From Marinicauda salina (GTDB lineage: Bacteria; Pseudomonadota; Alphaproteobacteria; Caulobacterales; Maricaulaceae): a stretch of 64,000 nt of DNA. Of the stretch, positions 10,427 through 17,861 are shown piece by piece (position 1 is the first letter of the stretch; every line of letters starts with the position of its first letter). Under the pieces are notes generated by a model. The model searched no databases and was not told the DNA's origin. It saw nothing but the letters and a program-made list of their open reading frames with translations. The position numbers and the translations under genes are program-made. The stretch is taken from assembly GCF_003122085.1 (NCBI RefSeq), contig NZ_QEXV01000001.1, positions 186,001-250,000 on the forward strand. The letters run 5' to 3'.

Positions 10427-11092
10427 ATGCGATTTCTGCCCTATCTCGTCGGCGGCTTCATGCTGCTGCCCTTCCTGCTCTGGGCGGGACTGTGGGCCTT
10501 CGTCTTCCCCGGCCCCAAGCCGGGCCTCGACGTGCCGATCGTCACCGCGCTGATCGCGGTCTCGCTGCCGCTGGTGCTCTGGCACCTGATCGCCGGGCTG
10601 GCCTATGTCGCCAACTCCATGGCCGGCCGCGCCGGCGAGGAGGCGCCGGTCTGGGGACCGGCGCGCTGGGCCCTGCGCGCCATGCCCGCCGCAGCGCTCG
10701 CGATGGGCGCGGGCTCGACGGCGATCCTGGCGGCGACGGGCGAAGGCGCGCTCACCGCGGCCTCGCCGCTGGCGGCGGGCGCACTGATGGCCTGGATCAT
10801 GGCGATCGCGGCGCGCCCGGCGCAGCGCTCCTCCGCGCTCCACCTGCGGCCGGCCGCCGTCGTCCACGCGGCGATGGGGCTGCTCGGCCGCGCCGTGCTC
10901 GCCACGCCTGTGCTGGGCGGCATGCTGCGCGAGGCCGGCCGCGACCCGCATCGCGGCGCGCCGCTGCTGGCGCTCAACGTCATGCTGCTGCTGGCCGTGG
11001 GCGTCTGGCTGTTCGGCTTCGAGGTGCTGGTGATCCCGGCGATGCTGGCCACGCCGTTCATCTTCTACGCCCTGTTCGCGCTGACCGACTGA
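10427..11092 (+). CDS. Hypothetical integral membrane protein
   Basis: The 221-residue protein is strongly hydrophobic, with about six likely membrane helices (around residues 5-28, 37-62, 82-105, 110-130, 143-160 and 186-218). Loops are Arg/Pro-rich (AARPAQRSS, EAGRDPHRG). No family motif was recognised. It stands alone between acs and the beta-helix lipoprotein gene, on the same strand, with intergenic gaps of about 120 bases on both sides. Confidence 0.7.
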   Translation: MRFLPYLVGGFMLLPFLLWAGLWAFVFPGPKPGLDVPIVTALIAVSLPLVLWHLIAGLAYVANSMAGRAGEEAPVWGPARWALRAMPAAALAMGAGSTAILAATGEGALTAASPLAAGALMAWIMAIAARPAQRSSALHLRPAAVVHAAMGLLGRAVLATPVLGGMLREAGRDPHRGAPLLALNVMLLLAVGVWLFGFEVLVIPAMLATPFIFYALFALTD

Positions 11093-11213
11093 GGCCGCCC
11101 CAGCCGGGCGTGAACGCCGTTAACTCCCGGCTCGACAGGCCCGCGCCGGCGCGCTTACCCTTGCGTCGACGGGAGCGGTTCGTCCGCTCCGCAGGCGCCG
11201 GGGAGAGGCCGCG

Positions 11214-12449
11214 ATGAGCCGCATGCATGCATTTCTGTTGGTCGGGATTCTCGCCGGGGCGACGACGCTCGCCGCCTGCGGCGAACGCGGAACGCGAGAT
11301 GTCTCCGATGCCGACAGCGAGTATCAGGAGGAACTCCGCGCCGCGCTGATCGACGCCGAGCCGGGCGACGTGATCGAGATCCCCGCCGGCGTGTTCGTGA
11401 TCGAGCGCAGCCTCTCGCTCACCGTCGACGACGTCACCATCCGCGGCCAGGGCATGGACGAGACCGTGCTCAGCTTCGCCGATCAGCGCCAGGGCGCGGA
11501 GGGGCTGCTGGTCTCCGGCGCCGACGATTTCACGCTGGAGAACCTCGCCATCGAGGACACGATCGGCGACGCGGTGAAGATCACCGACGGAACCAATATC
11601 GTGATCCGCGGCGTGCGCGTGGAATGGACCAACGGGCCCGACACCGAGAACGGCGCCTACGGGCTCTACCCCGTCCAGACGACCAACGTGCTGATCGAGG
11701 ATTCCGTGGCGATCGGGGCGTCCGACGCGGGCATCTATGTCGGCCAGTCGGACAATATCGTCGTGCGCAACAACCGCGCCGAATACAATGTCGCGGGCAT
11801 CGAGATCGAGAACTCCAACCGCGCCGACGTCTACGGAAACGTCGCCACGAACAACACCGGCGGCGTCCTGGTGTTCAACATGCCCAACCTGCCCCGGCCG
11901 GGCGCGGGCACCCGCGTCTACGACAACGACGTCTTCGAGAACAACACCGACAATTTCGGCCATGAGGGCACGCCGGTCGCCAGCGTGCCGGCGGGCACGG
12001 GCATCATCGTCAATTCCAACGACGACGTGGAGATCTTCAACAACCGGCTGGCCAACAACCGGACCGCCCACGTCATCATCTCCTCGCTACACTCGGCGGG
12101 CTTTTCCGAGCTCGGCGTGACCGAGGATTTCGATCCCTATCCCGAGGGGATCTACATCCACGACAACCAGTACGAGGCCGGCGGCATGAACCCCGACAGC
12201 GTCGAGCTGCACGCCCTGCGCGTGGCGATGTTCGGCCCGACGGGCCGGATCCCGCCGGTGCTCTGGGACGGCTATGTCGACGAGGCCAAGCTGGTCGACG
12301 GCCGCCTGCCGCCGCCGCTGCGCATCTGCGCGCCGGACGCCGCCATGGTCAATGTCGACGCGCCCAACGACTACGCCAACCCGAGCATGGTCGGCGACGC
12401 CAATGACTGCATCCTCGAGCCCCTCGCCCCGGTCGAGCTGGATCTCTAG
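11214..12449 (+). CDS. Parallel beta-helix lipoprotein, TIGR03805-like
   Basis: The 411-residue protein has a lipobox (TTLAAC-GE). A right-handed parallel beta-helix follows over about residues 60-300, with short repeated strand-turn units ('DDVTIRGQGMDETVL', 'TNIVIRGVRV', 'TNVLIEDSVA', 'DNIVVRNNRAEYN', 'RADVYGNVATNN'). Asn-rich turns are typical of surface carbohydrate-binding or lyase folds. It resembles TIGR03805, a family I recall as commonly paired with TIGR03806. Here the pair is intact: the stop codon abuts the ATG of the diheme cytochrome gene with no gap. Its role is unknown; location is probably the periplasm or outer membrane. Confidence 0.82.
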   Translation: MSRMHAFLLVGILAGATTLAACGERGTRDVSDADSEYQEELRAALIDAEPGDVIEIPAGVFVIERSLSLTVDDVTIRGQGMDETVLSFADQRQGAEGLLVSGADDFTLENLAIEDTIGDAVKITDGTNIVIRGVRVEWTNGPDTENGAYGLYPVQTTNVLIEDSVAIGASDAGIYVGQSDNIVVRNNRAEYNVAGIEIENSNRADVYGNVATNNTGGVLVFNMPNLPRPGAGTRVYDNDVFENNTDNFGHEGTPVASVPAGTGIIVNSNDDVEIFNNRLANNRTAHVIISSLHSAGFSELGVTEDFDPYPEGIYIHDNQYEAGGMNPDSVELHALRVAMFGPTGRIPPVLWDGYVDEAKLVDGRLPPPLRICAPDAAMVNVDAPNDYANPSMVGDANDCILEPLAPVELDL

Positions 12450-13625
12450 ATGACCCGCCGCTTCGCCGCCGCGATCGCCGCCGGTCTTCTTGGGCTGGCC
12501 GCGGCGGCGTGCGGGGAGCAAGCCGCGCCGGACCCGACCTTCCACGCCGAGACCAACCCGGCCGCGCTCGCCGACTGGGGCCAGCTCGTCGTGCGCGACG
12601 GGCGGCTTGAGCTGGCCGAGGGCGTGACGCCCTACGATCTCAACACCGCGCTGTTCTCCGACTACGCGCTCAAGCTGCGCACGGTGTGGATCCCCGACGG
12701 CGCGGCGCCGGCGGGCTGGGAGGACCGGGAAAGCTTCGACTTTCCCGTCGGCACGGTGATCACCAAGACCTTCTACTATCCCCGCGCCGACGGCGATTTC
12801 GACGAGGTCGCGCTCAGCCGCGAGGCGATGGCCCATTTCGACGGCCGGTCGCTCGACCTCTCCGAGGTGCGCCTGATCGAGACGCGGGTGCTGGTCCGCC
12901 GCGCCGACGGCTGGGACGCGCTGCCGTATGTCTGGGACGAGGCGCAGCGGGCGGCCGAACTCTCGCGCACCGGCGACTTCCTCGAGCTCTCGCTCGTCGA
13001 CATGGCCTCCGGCGAGGCGCGGGCGCTCGACTATCTCGTGCCCAACGTCAACCAGTGCGCCAACTGCCACGAGACCGACACGACCGCCGGCGGAATCCGC
13101 CCGATCGGACCGAAGGCGCGCCATCTCAACCGGGACTTCGCCTACGCCGACGGTACGGCGAACCAGCTCGCCTTCTGGCGCGAGCACGGCCTGCTCGCGG
13201 GCGGACCCGCGCCGGACGCCGCCGCCCCGCGCGCGGCGGCCTGGAACGGCGAGGCCCCGGCGCTGCTCGCCGAAACCGAAGGCGCGCTGACGGACGCCGC
13301 GCGCAGCTATCTCGACATCAATTGCGCCCATTGCCATTCGCGCACCGGACCGGCGGACACCTCGGGCCTTTACCTGGAATCATGGGAGCCGGCGGGCCCC
13401 AATCTCGGCTTCTGCAAACCGCCGATCGCGGCGGGCCGGGGCACCGGCGGGCGCGTCTACGGCATCGTGCCCGGCGACGCCGACGCCTCCATCCTCGTCC
13501 ACCGCATGGCGAGCGATCGGGCCGACATCATGATGCCCGAACTCGGCCGCTCGGTCGCCGACCGCGAGGGCGTCGCGCTCGTGGCGGCGTGGATCGACGC
13601 CATGGCCGGAGGAGGCTGCGGTTAA
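12450..13625 (+). CDS. SO2930-family diheme c-type cytochrome, TIGR03806-like
   Basis: This exported protein of 391 residues has a lipobox-like signal (LAAAAC-GE) and two c-type heme sites: C203-A-N-C206-H207 (QCANCHET) and C292-A-H-C295-H296 (NCAHCHSR). The segments 'YDLNTALFSDYALKLRTVW' and 'FDFPVGTVITKTFYY' are characteristic of the SO2930/HNE_0200 family. The last part (IMMPELGRSVADREGVALVAAWI) resembles a cytochrome c C-terminal helix with a Met that could be an axial ligand. It is translationally adjacent to the beta-helix gene, implying one functional unit. Its redox partner is unknown. Confidence 0.88.
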   Translation: MTRRFAAAIAAGLLGLAAAACGEQAAPDPTFHAETNPAALADWGQLVVRDGRLELAEGVTPYDLNTALFSDYALKLRTVWIPDGAAPAGWEDRESFDFPVGTVITKTFYYPRADGDFDEVALSREAMAHFDGRSLDLSEVRLIETRVLVRRADGWDALPYVWDEAQRAAELSRTGDFLELSLVDMASGEARALDYLVPNVNQCANCHETDTTAGGIRPIGPKARHLNRDFAYADGTANQLAFWREHGLLAGGPAPDAAAPRAAAWNGEAPALLAETEGALTDAARSYLDINCAHCHSRTGPADTSGLYLESWEPAGPNLGFCKPPIAAGRGTGGRVYGIVPGDADASILVHRMASDRADIMMPELGRSVADREGVALVAAWIDAMAGGGCG

Positions 13626-13706
13626 GCACGACGGCGCCTCGGCCTTGGCCTGAGGCCGGGGCTTGGGCATTGTGAGCCCATCCGCTCCGCCAGAAGGTCA
13701 GCTTTG

Positions 13707-14207
13707 ATGTCTCCTCGCCATGTGCTCGCCGCCGGGATCGCCGGCGTCTCCCTCGCCGCCTGCGTGACCACCGACTCCGATCTCGCATGCGTGCAGCCCG
13801 ATCCGGGCGAACAGGCCGTCTTCACCGCGATCGTCGCTCACGACGAGGCCCGGCTCGCCGACCTGATGAGCCCGTCCTCCGCCGATCTCGCCGAGCAGGT
13901 GCGCGAGCTCGACCCGGAAGTTCGCGACCAGATCTTCGGCCGGCGCATGGGCGACCGCTCGGTGCGCAGCGTGCTCATGCAGCCGCCGATCTGCGTGCAC
14001 CGGCGCGAGGCCGGCGAGAACCAGCGCATCAGCTACGCCTTCCCCGAGGGCCGGCTGCAGGGGCTGCAGAACCCGGACCTGCCCGGGCCGGAATTCGGCC
14101 GCGGCGGCTACGACCACGCCGCCTGCCGCTTCGAGTTCGTCGACGAGCGGTGGCGCCTGACCGACGCCTGCCTGACGACCTTCACGACGCGCCAGCCGGC
14201 GAGCTGA
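13707..14207 (+). CDS. Hypothetical lipoprotein
   Basis: The 166-residue protein starts with a signal peptide ending in a lipobox (VSLAAC-VTT). Mature cysteines occur at 'LACVQPD', 'PPICVHR', 'HAACRFEF' and 'TDACLTTF', which suggests two disulfides. The C-terminal half, with 'FEFVDERWRLTDACLT', looks like a small beta-rich domain. ATG 13707 is used; a TTG directly before it is a less likely start. It may be read from the same transcript as the cytochrome pair, about 80 bases upstream. No family was recognised. Confidence 0.7.
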   Translation: MSPRHVLAAGIAGVSLAACVTTDSDLACVQPDPGEQAVFTAIVAHDEARLADLMSPSSADLAEQVRELDPEVRDQIFGRRMGDRSVRSVLMQPPICVHRREAGENQRISYAFPEGRLQGLQNPDLPGPEFGRGGYDHAACRFEFVDERWRLTDACLTTFTTRQPAS

Positions 14208-14300
14208 ATTCCGCGGTCTTTCGACGCGGCGCGAGGAAACGGCCCGTCGGGTCGCGGCGTTCTTTGCTAGAATGTCCACGACCAGACGGGAGGAAAGTTC

Positions 14301-14840
14301 ATGCGTCCTGATCCGGACAAGGTGCTCTGGGTGGCGGTCTTCGACGGCGGCAAGGCCCTGATCTACAGGAATGACGGCTTCGACGACGCGCCCGATCTCG
14401 AGCTGATCGAGCGCTTCGACAACGACAATCCGCCCGACCGCGAACAGACGACCGACGCGCCGGGCCGCTACCAGGACGCCGGGGGCGGGCGCGCCGGCGT
14501 CGACGCCCAGGTCGCCCACGGCCGCTCCTCGGTCCAGCAGACCGATCGCCACGAGCTGGAGAAGACCCGCTTCATCGAGCGGTTGATGGACCGGCTCAAC
14601 GCCGACGCCGAGGCGCGCAAGTACGACCGTCTCATCCTCATGGCCCCGGAGCGCGCGCTCGGCGCGGCGCGGGACGAGTACGGCCATCGGATGAAGGTGC
14701 GCCTCGAGCACGAGGAGGCCAAGGACGTGGTCAAGGAGACCACCGACGAGATCGAGCAGCGCGTCAAGGCGATCCTCGCCGCCAAGGCGGCCGAGCCGAA
14801 GAAATCCCATCTCGGCGTCAGCGGCCCGGAAGCCGAGTAG
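14301..14840 (+). CDS. Host attachment family protein (baeRF family 12)
   Basis: This 179-residue protein belongs to the 'host attachment' family, first tied to plant attachment in Agrobacterium. It is now grouped with the bacterial archaeo-eukaryotic release-factor-like proteins (baeRF12). Visible features are the N-terminal 'WVAVFDGGKALIYRNDG' strand pair, 'FIERLMDRLNADAEARKYDRLILMAPERALGAAR' and the terminal 'EIEQRVKAILAAK'. The release-factor GGQ loop is not seen, so peptidyl hydrolysis is not implied. It has a strong GGGAGGAAAG site. There is no signal peptide, so it is cytoplasmic, and its role in non-hosts is unclear. Confidence 0.8.
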   Translation: MRPDPDKVLWVAVFDGGKALIYRNDGFDDAPDLELIERFDNDNPPDREQTTDAPGRYQDAGGGRAGVDAQVAHGRSSVQQTDRHELEKTRFIERLMDRLNADAEARKYDRLILMAPERALGAARDEYGHRMKVRLEHEEAKDVVKETTDEIEQRVKAILAAKAAEPKKSHLGVSGPEAE

Positions 14841-14867
14841 GCCCGGGGCCGGATCGACAAACTTGAG

Positions 14868-14892
14868 CGGGCGGCCTGCGGGCCGCCCGTTT
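14868..14892 (+). terminator. Hairpin terminator between convergent genes
   Basis: A 9-bp G+C stem (CGGGCGGCC / GGCCGCCCG) with a TGCG loop is followed by only three T residues. It lies between the stop of the host-attachment gene (14840) and the end of the convergent DUF4149 gene (14901). The weak T-run lowers confidence. Confidence 0.6.
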
Positions 14893-14900
14893 CATGTGCG

Positions 14901-15329
14901 TCAGAAGCGCGTTGCGATCAGCGCCAGCGCGACGATGAATCCCGCCAGCTGGGCGAGATTGATCAGCATGGAGCGCTGGTGCAGCGCGGCGAAGCGCTGC
15001 TTGTCCTTCGACGCACGCGCCTTGTCCATCGCCGGCGAGAGCGCGAAGCGCCCATAGACGAAGCCCGCGGTGACCAGCGCCAGCAGCACCGCGCCGATGC
15101 GCGCGCCGGCGAGCCAGGCGCTGATCGTGGCCAGCGCGCCGAGCGCGATGAAGATCACGTGATAGATCGGGAAGATCGTCCGGATGAAGGGCCCGGCGGT
15201 CTCCTCGCCGAGCGTGCGGAACGCCGTCGGCGCGACCAGCGCGCCGAAGAAGATCATCACCCCTATCCCGGCGCCGATGAACAGCAGCGCCAGCACGCCG
15301 GGCAGGTCGGCCATGAATCCTTCGCCCAT
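14901..15329 (-). CDS. DUF4149 domain membrane protein
   Basis: The 142-residue protein has four predicted membrane helices (about residues 8-32, 52-72, 76-95 and 118-140). The pattern 'FFGALVAPTAFRTL' in the first loop and 'RFAALHQRSMLINLAQL' before the last helix is the DUF4149/TMEM205-like signature. Function is unknown. ATG 15329 has a GAGGAGA site; ATG 15314 is a possible internal start. It is separated from htpX, upstream on the same strand, by a tandem repeat element at 15401-15514. Confidence 0.78.
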   Translation of the reverse strand: MGEGFMADLPGVLALLFIGAGIGVMIFFGALVAPTAFRTLGEETAGPFIRTIFPIYHVIFIALGALATISAWLAGARIGAVLLALVTAGFVYGRFALSPAMDKARASKDKQRFAALHQRSMLINLAQLAGFIVALALIATRF

Positions 15330-15400
15330 TCTCGTCTCCTCGTCCGCGCGGGACTCAGCCTGGAGCAGGATCGCATCGACCCTGCTCGGGCATATTCTTC

Positions 15401-15514
15401 GTGGTCGCGTGATCGAACCGGTGAACCGGTCCCTGCTTCACCTGATCACGCTCCCTTTCTCAGTGGTCGCGTGATCGAACCGGTGAACCGGTTCCCACTT
15501 CACCTGATCACGCT
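15401..15514. repeat. Tandem pair of 52-bp palindromic elements
   Basis: Two near-identical 52-base units (15401-15452 and 15463-15514) are separated by 10 bases; they differ at about three positions. Each is an imperfect palindrome bounded by GCGTGATC and GATCACGC with CCGGTGAACCGGT inside. The second copy abuts the htpX stop codon at 15515-15517. This looks like the GATC-flanked palindrome class common downstream of alphaproteobacterial genes, and could fold into a hairpin that protects the htpX 3' end. Confidence 0.85.
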
Positions 15515-16471
15515 CTAACCCCACGGCCCGCCGAAATCGCGCGGCCGGTCGGGACCGTCGCCGTCGATATCGCCGCCCCACGGGCCCATATGGCCCCAGG
15601 GCCCCGCCGGCGGACGCGCCCCGGCGCCGGCCATCTCGCGCAGCCGCGCGATGCGGTTCGCCGTCGCCGGGTGGGTCGAGAACAGATTGTCCGCGCCCTG
15701 CCCGTTAAGCGGGTTGATGATGAACATGTGAGCCGTCGCGGGGTTCCGTTCGGCGTCGGCGTTGATCGTGCCGCGCGCGGCGCGTTCGATCTTCTCCAGC
15801 GCCGAGGCGAGCCACATGGGCTGGCCGGCGATCTCCGCGCCGACGCGGTCGGCCTCGTACTCGCGCGCCCGCGAGATCGCCATCTGCACCAGCGCCGCCG
15901 CGATCGGGGCGAGGATCGCGATCAGGATGCCCGCGAGCAGCCCGCCGCGCTCGCGCCCGCCGCCGAAGAAGAGCGCGAAATTGGCCAGGAAGCCGATCGC
16001 GCCGGCCAGCGTCGCGGTGACCGTCATGGTCAGCGTGTCGCGGTTCTTCACGTGCGCCAGCTCGTGGGCCATCACGCCGATCACCTCGCGCCGGTCCAGC
16101 CTTTCCAGCAGGCCGCGCGTGGCCGCCACCGCGGCGTTGTGCGGATCGCGCCCGGTGGCGAAGGCGTTGGGCTGATCGGTGTCGATCACGTAGATGCGCG
16201 GGCGCGGCATGTGCGCATTGTCGGCGAGCGCGACGACGTCCCGGGCGAACTGCAGCAGCCGCGGATCGCGCTCGTCGGGCGTGATCTCGCGGGCGTGGTG
16301 CATGCGCAGCACGATCTTGTCGGCGTTCCACCAGGCGTAGACGTTCATCGCCGCGGCGACGACGAAGGCGATGGTCGCGCCCGTCGCCCCGCCGATGAGC
16401 CAGCCCACGGCGATGAAGATCGCCGTCAGCGCGGCGATCAGGGCGAAGGTGCGAAGCGTGTTGGCGAGCAT
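15515..16471 (-). CDS. htpX: Zinc metalloprotease HtpX
   Basis: HtpX is an inner-membrane M48 protease that degrades misfolded membrane proteins. The 318-residue protein has two N-terminal helices (about 8-27, 30-50), the zinc motif H136-E-L-A-H140, two more helices (about 150-170, 178-200) and the third ligand in '[17 protein letters not shown]'. The '[14 protein letters not shown]' motif is conserved. It ends in a Gly/Pro/Trp-rich tail ([11 protein letters not shown]...FGGPWG) longer than in E. coli HtpX. The membrane-stress role is known for the family, but no CpxR-like element was sought here. Confidence 0.94.
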   Translation of the reverse strand: MLANTLRTFALIAALTAIFIAVGWLIGGATGATIAFVVAAAMNVYAWWNADKIVLRMHHAREITPDERDPRLLQFARDVVALADNAHMPRPRIYVIDTDQPNAFATGRDPHNAAVAATRGLLERLDRREVIGVMAHELAHVKNRDTLTMTVTATLAGAIGFLANFALFFGGGRERGGLLAGILIAILAPIAAALVQMAISRAREYEADRVGAEIAGQPMWLASALEKIERAARGTINADAERNPATAHMFIINPLNGQGADNLFSTHPATANRIARLREMAGAGARPPAGPWGHMGPWGGDIDGDGPDRPRDFGGPWG

Positions 16472-16560
16472 GGGGTTCCGTCTTCCCTGGCGAGCGCCGG
16501 CTTGGCCGGGCGGCGTCGAGCGCCTAGTTAAGTGGGTGAGAAACCACGGGACCGCAAGCG

Positions 16561-16773
16561 ATGCGCGACGACGAACAGACGCCGGAAAACGCCGACGACT
16601 CCGGGCCGCGAAAGCCGCTCACGCCGGAGGCGCAACGCGCCCTGGCCGAGGCCGAGGCGCGCCGGAAGAAGGCGAAGGGCGAAAACCGCCCGAAAGAGCG
16701 CGGCGGCCCCGACGGCCCCGAACCCACCCGCTACGGCGACTGGGAGAAGTCCGGCGTGGCGTATGATTTCTAG
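16561..16773 (+). CDS. DUF1674 protein, succinate dehydrogenase assembly factor 4-like
   Basis: This 70-residue protein has a disordered, charged N-terminus and the conserved C-terminal motif '[19 protein letters not shown]' that defines DUF1674/SDHAF4. In mitochondria SDHAF4 binds flavinylated SdhA and aids complex II assembly; bacterial homologues are presumed to do the same. No sdh genes are in the window. It is divergent from htpX. Confidence 0.85.
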   Translation: MRDDEQTPENADDSGPRKPLTPEAQRALAEAEARRKKAKGENRPKERGGPDGPEPTRYGDWEKSGVAYDF

Positions 16774-16807
16774 CGCTGCGGGCTGATCGCGCCCATGCAC
16801 GCCGCTC

Positions 16808-16889
16808 TTTCCCGGCGAAAGCCGGGACCCAGAGATCATCGGACTCGGCGGTCCGACCTCTCCTGGGCCCCGACTTGCGTCGGGGAAGA
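16808..16889. repeat. Palindromic intergenic repeat, family C-like
   Basis: The arms TCCCGGCGAAAGCCGGGACCCAG and, on the opposite side, CTGGGCCCCGACTTGCGTCGG are imperfect inverted copies about 80 bases apart, each with its own small hairpin. This is a REP-type element of the kind that flanks many alphaproteobacterial genes. It fills most of the gap between the SDHAF4-like gene and the nuclease gene. Confidence 0.7.
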
Positions 16890-16973
16890 GGGGGTGCGTG
16901 CACACGCGAGTCCAGCGCATCCCACAACCTCCGGCACGTTGCGGGGATCGGATCATAATCCTATCGTGGGCGC

Positions 16974-17420
16974 ATGGTCCGCACCGCGCTCCTCCTCGCG
17001 CTCGTCATCGCCGCCCCGGCGGCGGCGTCCGAGCCCCTGCCGGGGCCGATCCCGGCCGAGGTCGTGCGCGTGATCGACGCCGACACCATCGCCGTGACCG
17101 CGCGGATCTGGCCGGGCCACACCGTCGCGACGCGCGTGCGGCTGGCCGGCGTCGACGCCCCGGAGATCTCGCGGCCGGGCTGCGACGCCGAGCGCGCGGC
17201 CGGGGAAGCCGCGACCGGATTCGTCCGCGAGCGCCTCGCGCCGGGTTCGCCCGTCACGCTGGCCGCGGTCGAGCAGGGCAGCTTCGCCGGGCGCGTCGTG
17301 GCGCGTCTGTCCGACGCAGAGGGCCGCGATCTCTCCGAGGCGCTTCTCGCGGCCGGCCACGCCGTCGCCTACGGCGAGGACGGCCACTGGTGCGGCGCCG
17401 CGGTCGAGCGGAGCCGGTAG
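16974..17420 (+). CDS. Secreted thermonuclease-family (SNase-like) protein
   Basis: The 148-residue protein has a signal peptide (MVRTALLLALVIAAPAAAS) and a staphylococcal-nuclease-like OB fold. The catalytic residues can be matched: D in 'RVIDADTIAV', R and E in 'RVRLAGVDAPE', and a second R in 'SFAGRVVARL', with the closing strand 'LSEALLAAGHAVAYG'. The enzymes cleave DNA or RNA using Ca2+. Cysteines at 'RPGCDAE' and 'HWCGAAV' could form a disulfide. It is probably periplasmic or secreted. The C-terminus is short, so a free small SNase domain is all there is. Confidence 0.85.
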   Translation: MVRTALLLALVIAAPAAASEPLPGPIPAEVVRVIDADTIAVTARIWPGHTVATRVRLAGVDAPEISRPGCDAERAAGEAATGFVRERLAPGSPVTLAAVEQGSFAGRVVARLSDAEGRDLSEALLAAGHAVAYGEDGHWCGAAVERSR

Positions 17421-17454
17421 AAAGGCTGAACCCGAAGCGGCGGCGTCCGCGCCT

Positions 17455-17836
17455 CTCCCTCCCCGCTTGCGGCGGAGGGCTGGGGTGGGGGCCTGCGGCG
17501 GCGACGGGATCACCCCACCCTGGCCGCGAAGCGAGCGGGGTGGGGTGAGGCCAGCGCGTGAACCCGGCGACATTGCATCAAAGGCCCTCATCCTGAGGGC
17601 CCCGATCCCCGTCCTTCGAGACGGCCGCTTCGCGGCCTCCTCAGGATGAGGGGATCGGGGCGTCTCGAAGGACGAGGGCCGGTCCACCCTCCCCACGGAG
17701 GGGGAGGGAGGGCCCCTGTCCGTCTCGGTCCTCGGACTTGCCTGCGTTCGCGAAGGCGAGGGATCCAAGGGCCCAGCCCGCTGCGTGTCTTCATCGGTCC
17801 TTGGGTCACCCGCTTTCGCGGGTGCAGGCAAGCCCA
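17455..17836. repeat. Composite of palindromic repeats between nuclease gene and folC
   Basis: No gene is seen from 17421 to 17861. The stretch holds four palindromic blocks in a row. Block A (17455-17546) has CTCCCTCCCC...GGGGTGGGG arms. Block B (17585-17680) is the family-B element CCTCATCCTGAGG/CCTCAGGATGAGG with an inner GATCCCCGTCCTTCGAGAC pair. A short CCCTCCCC/GGGGAGGG block lies at about 17690-17715. Block C (17736-17836) is a long inverted pair GACTTGCCTGC...CCAAGG / CCTTGG...GCAGGCAAG. Confidence 0.8.
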
Positions 17837-17861
17837 ATGACCGAGCGTTCTGGCTGAGCCC

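Noticed and set aside
15401-15514. Two-repeat array resembling a minimal CRISPR
   Set aside because: Only two units, a 10-base spacer, repeats too long and palindromic, and no cas gene; it is a tandem palindromic element.
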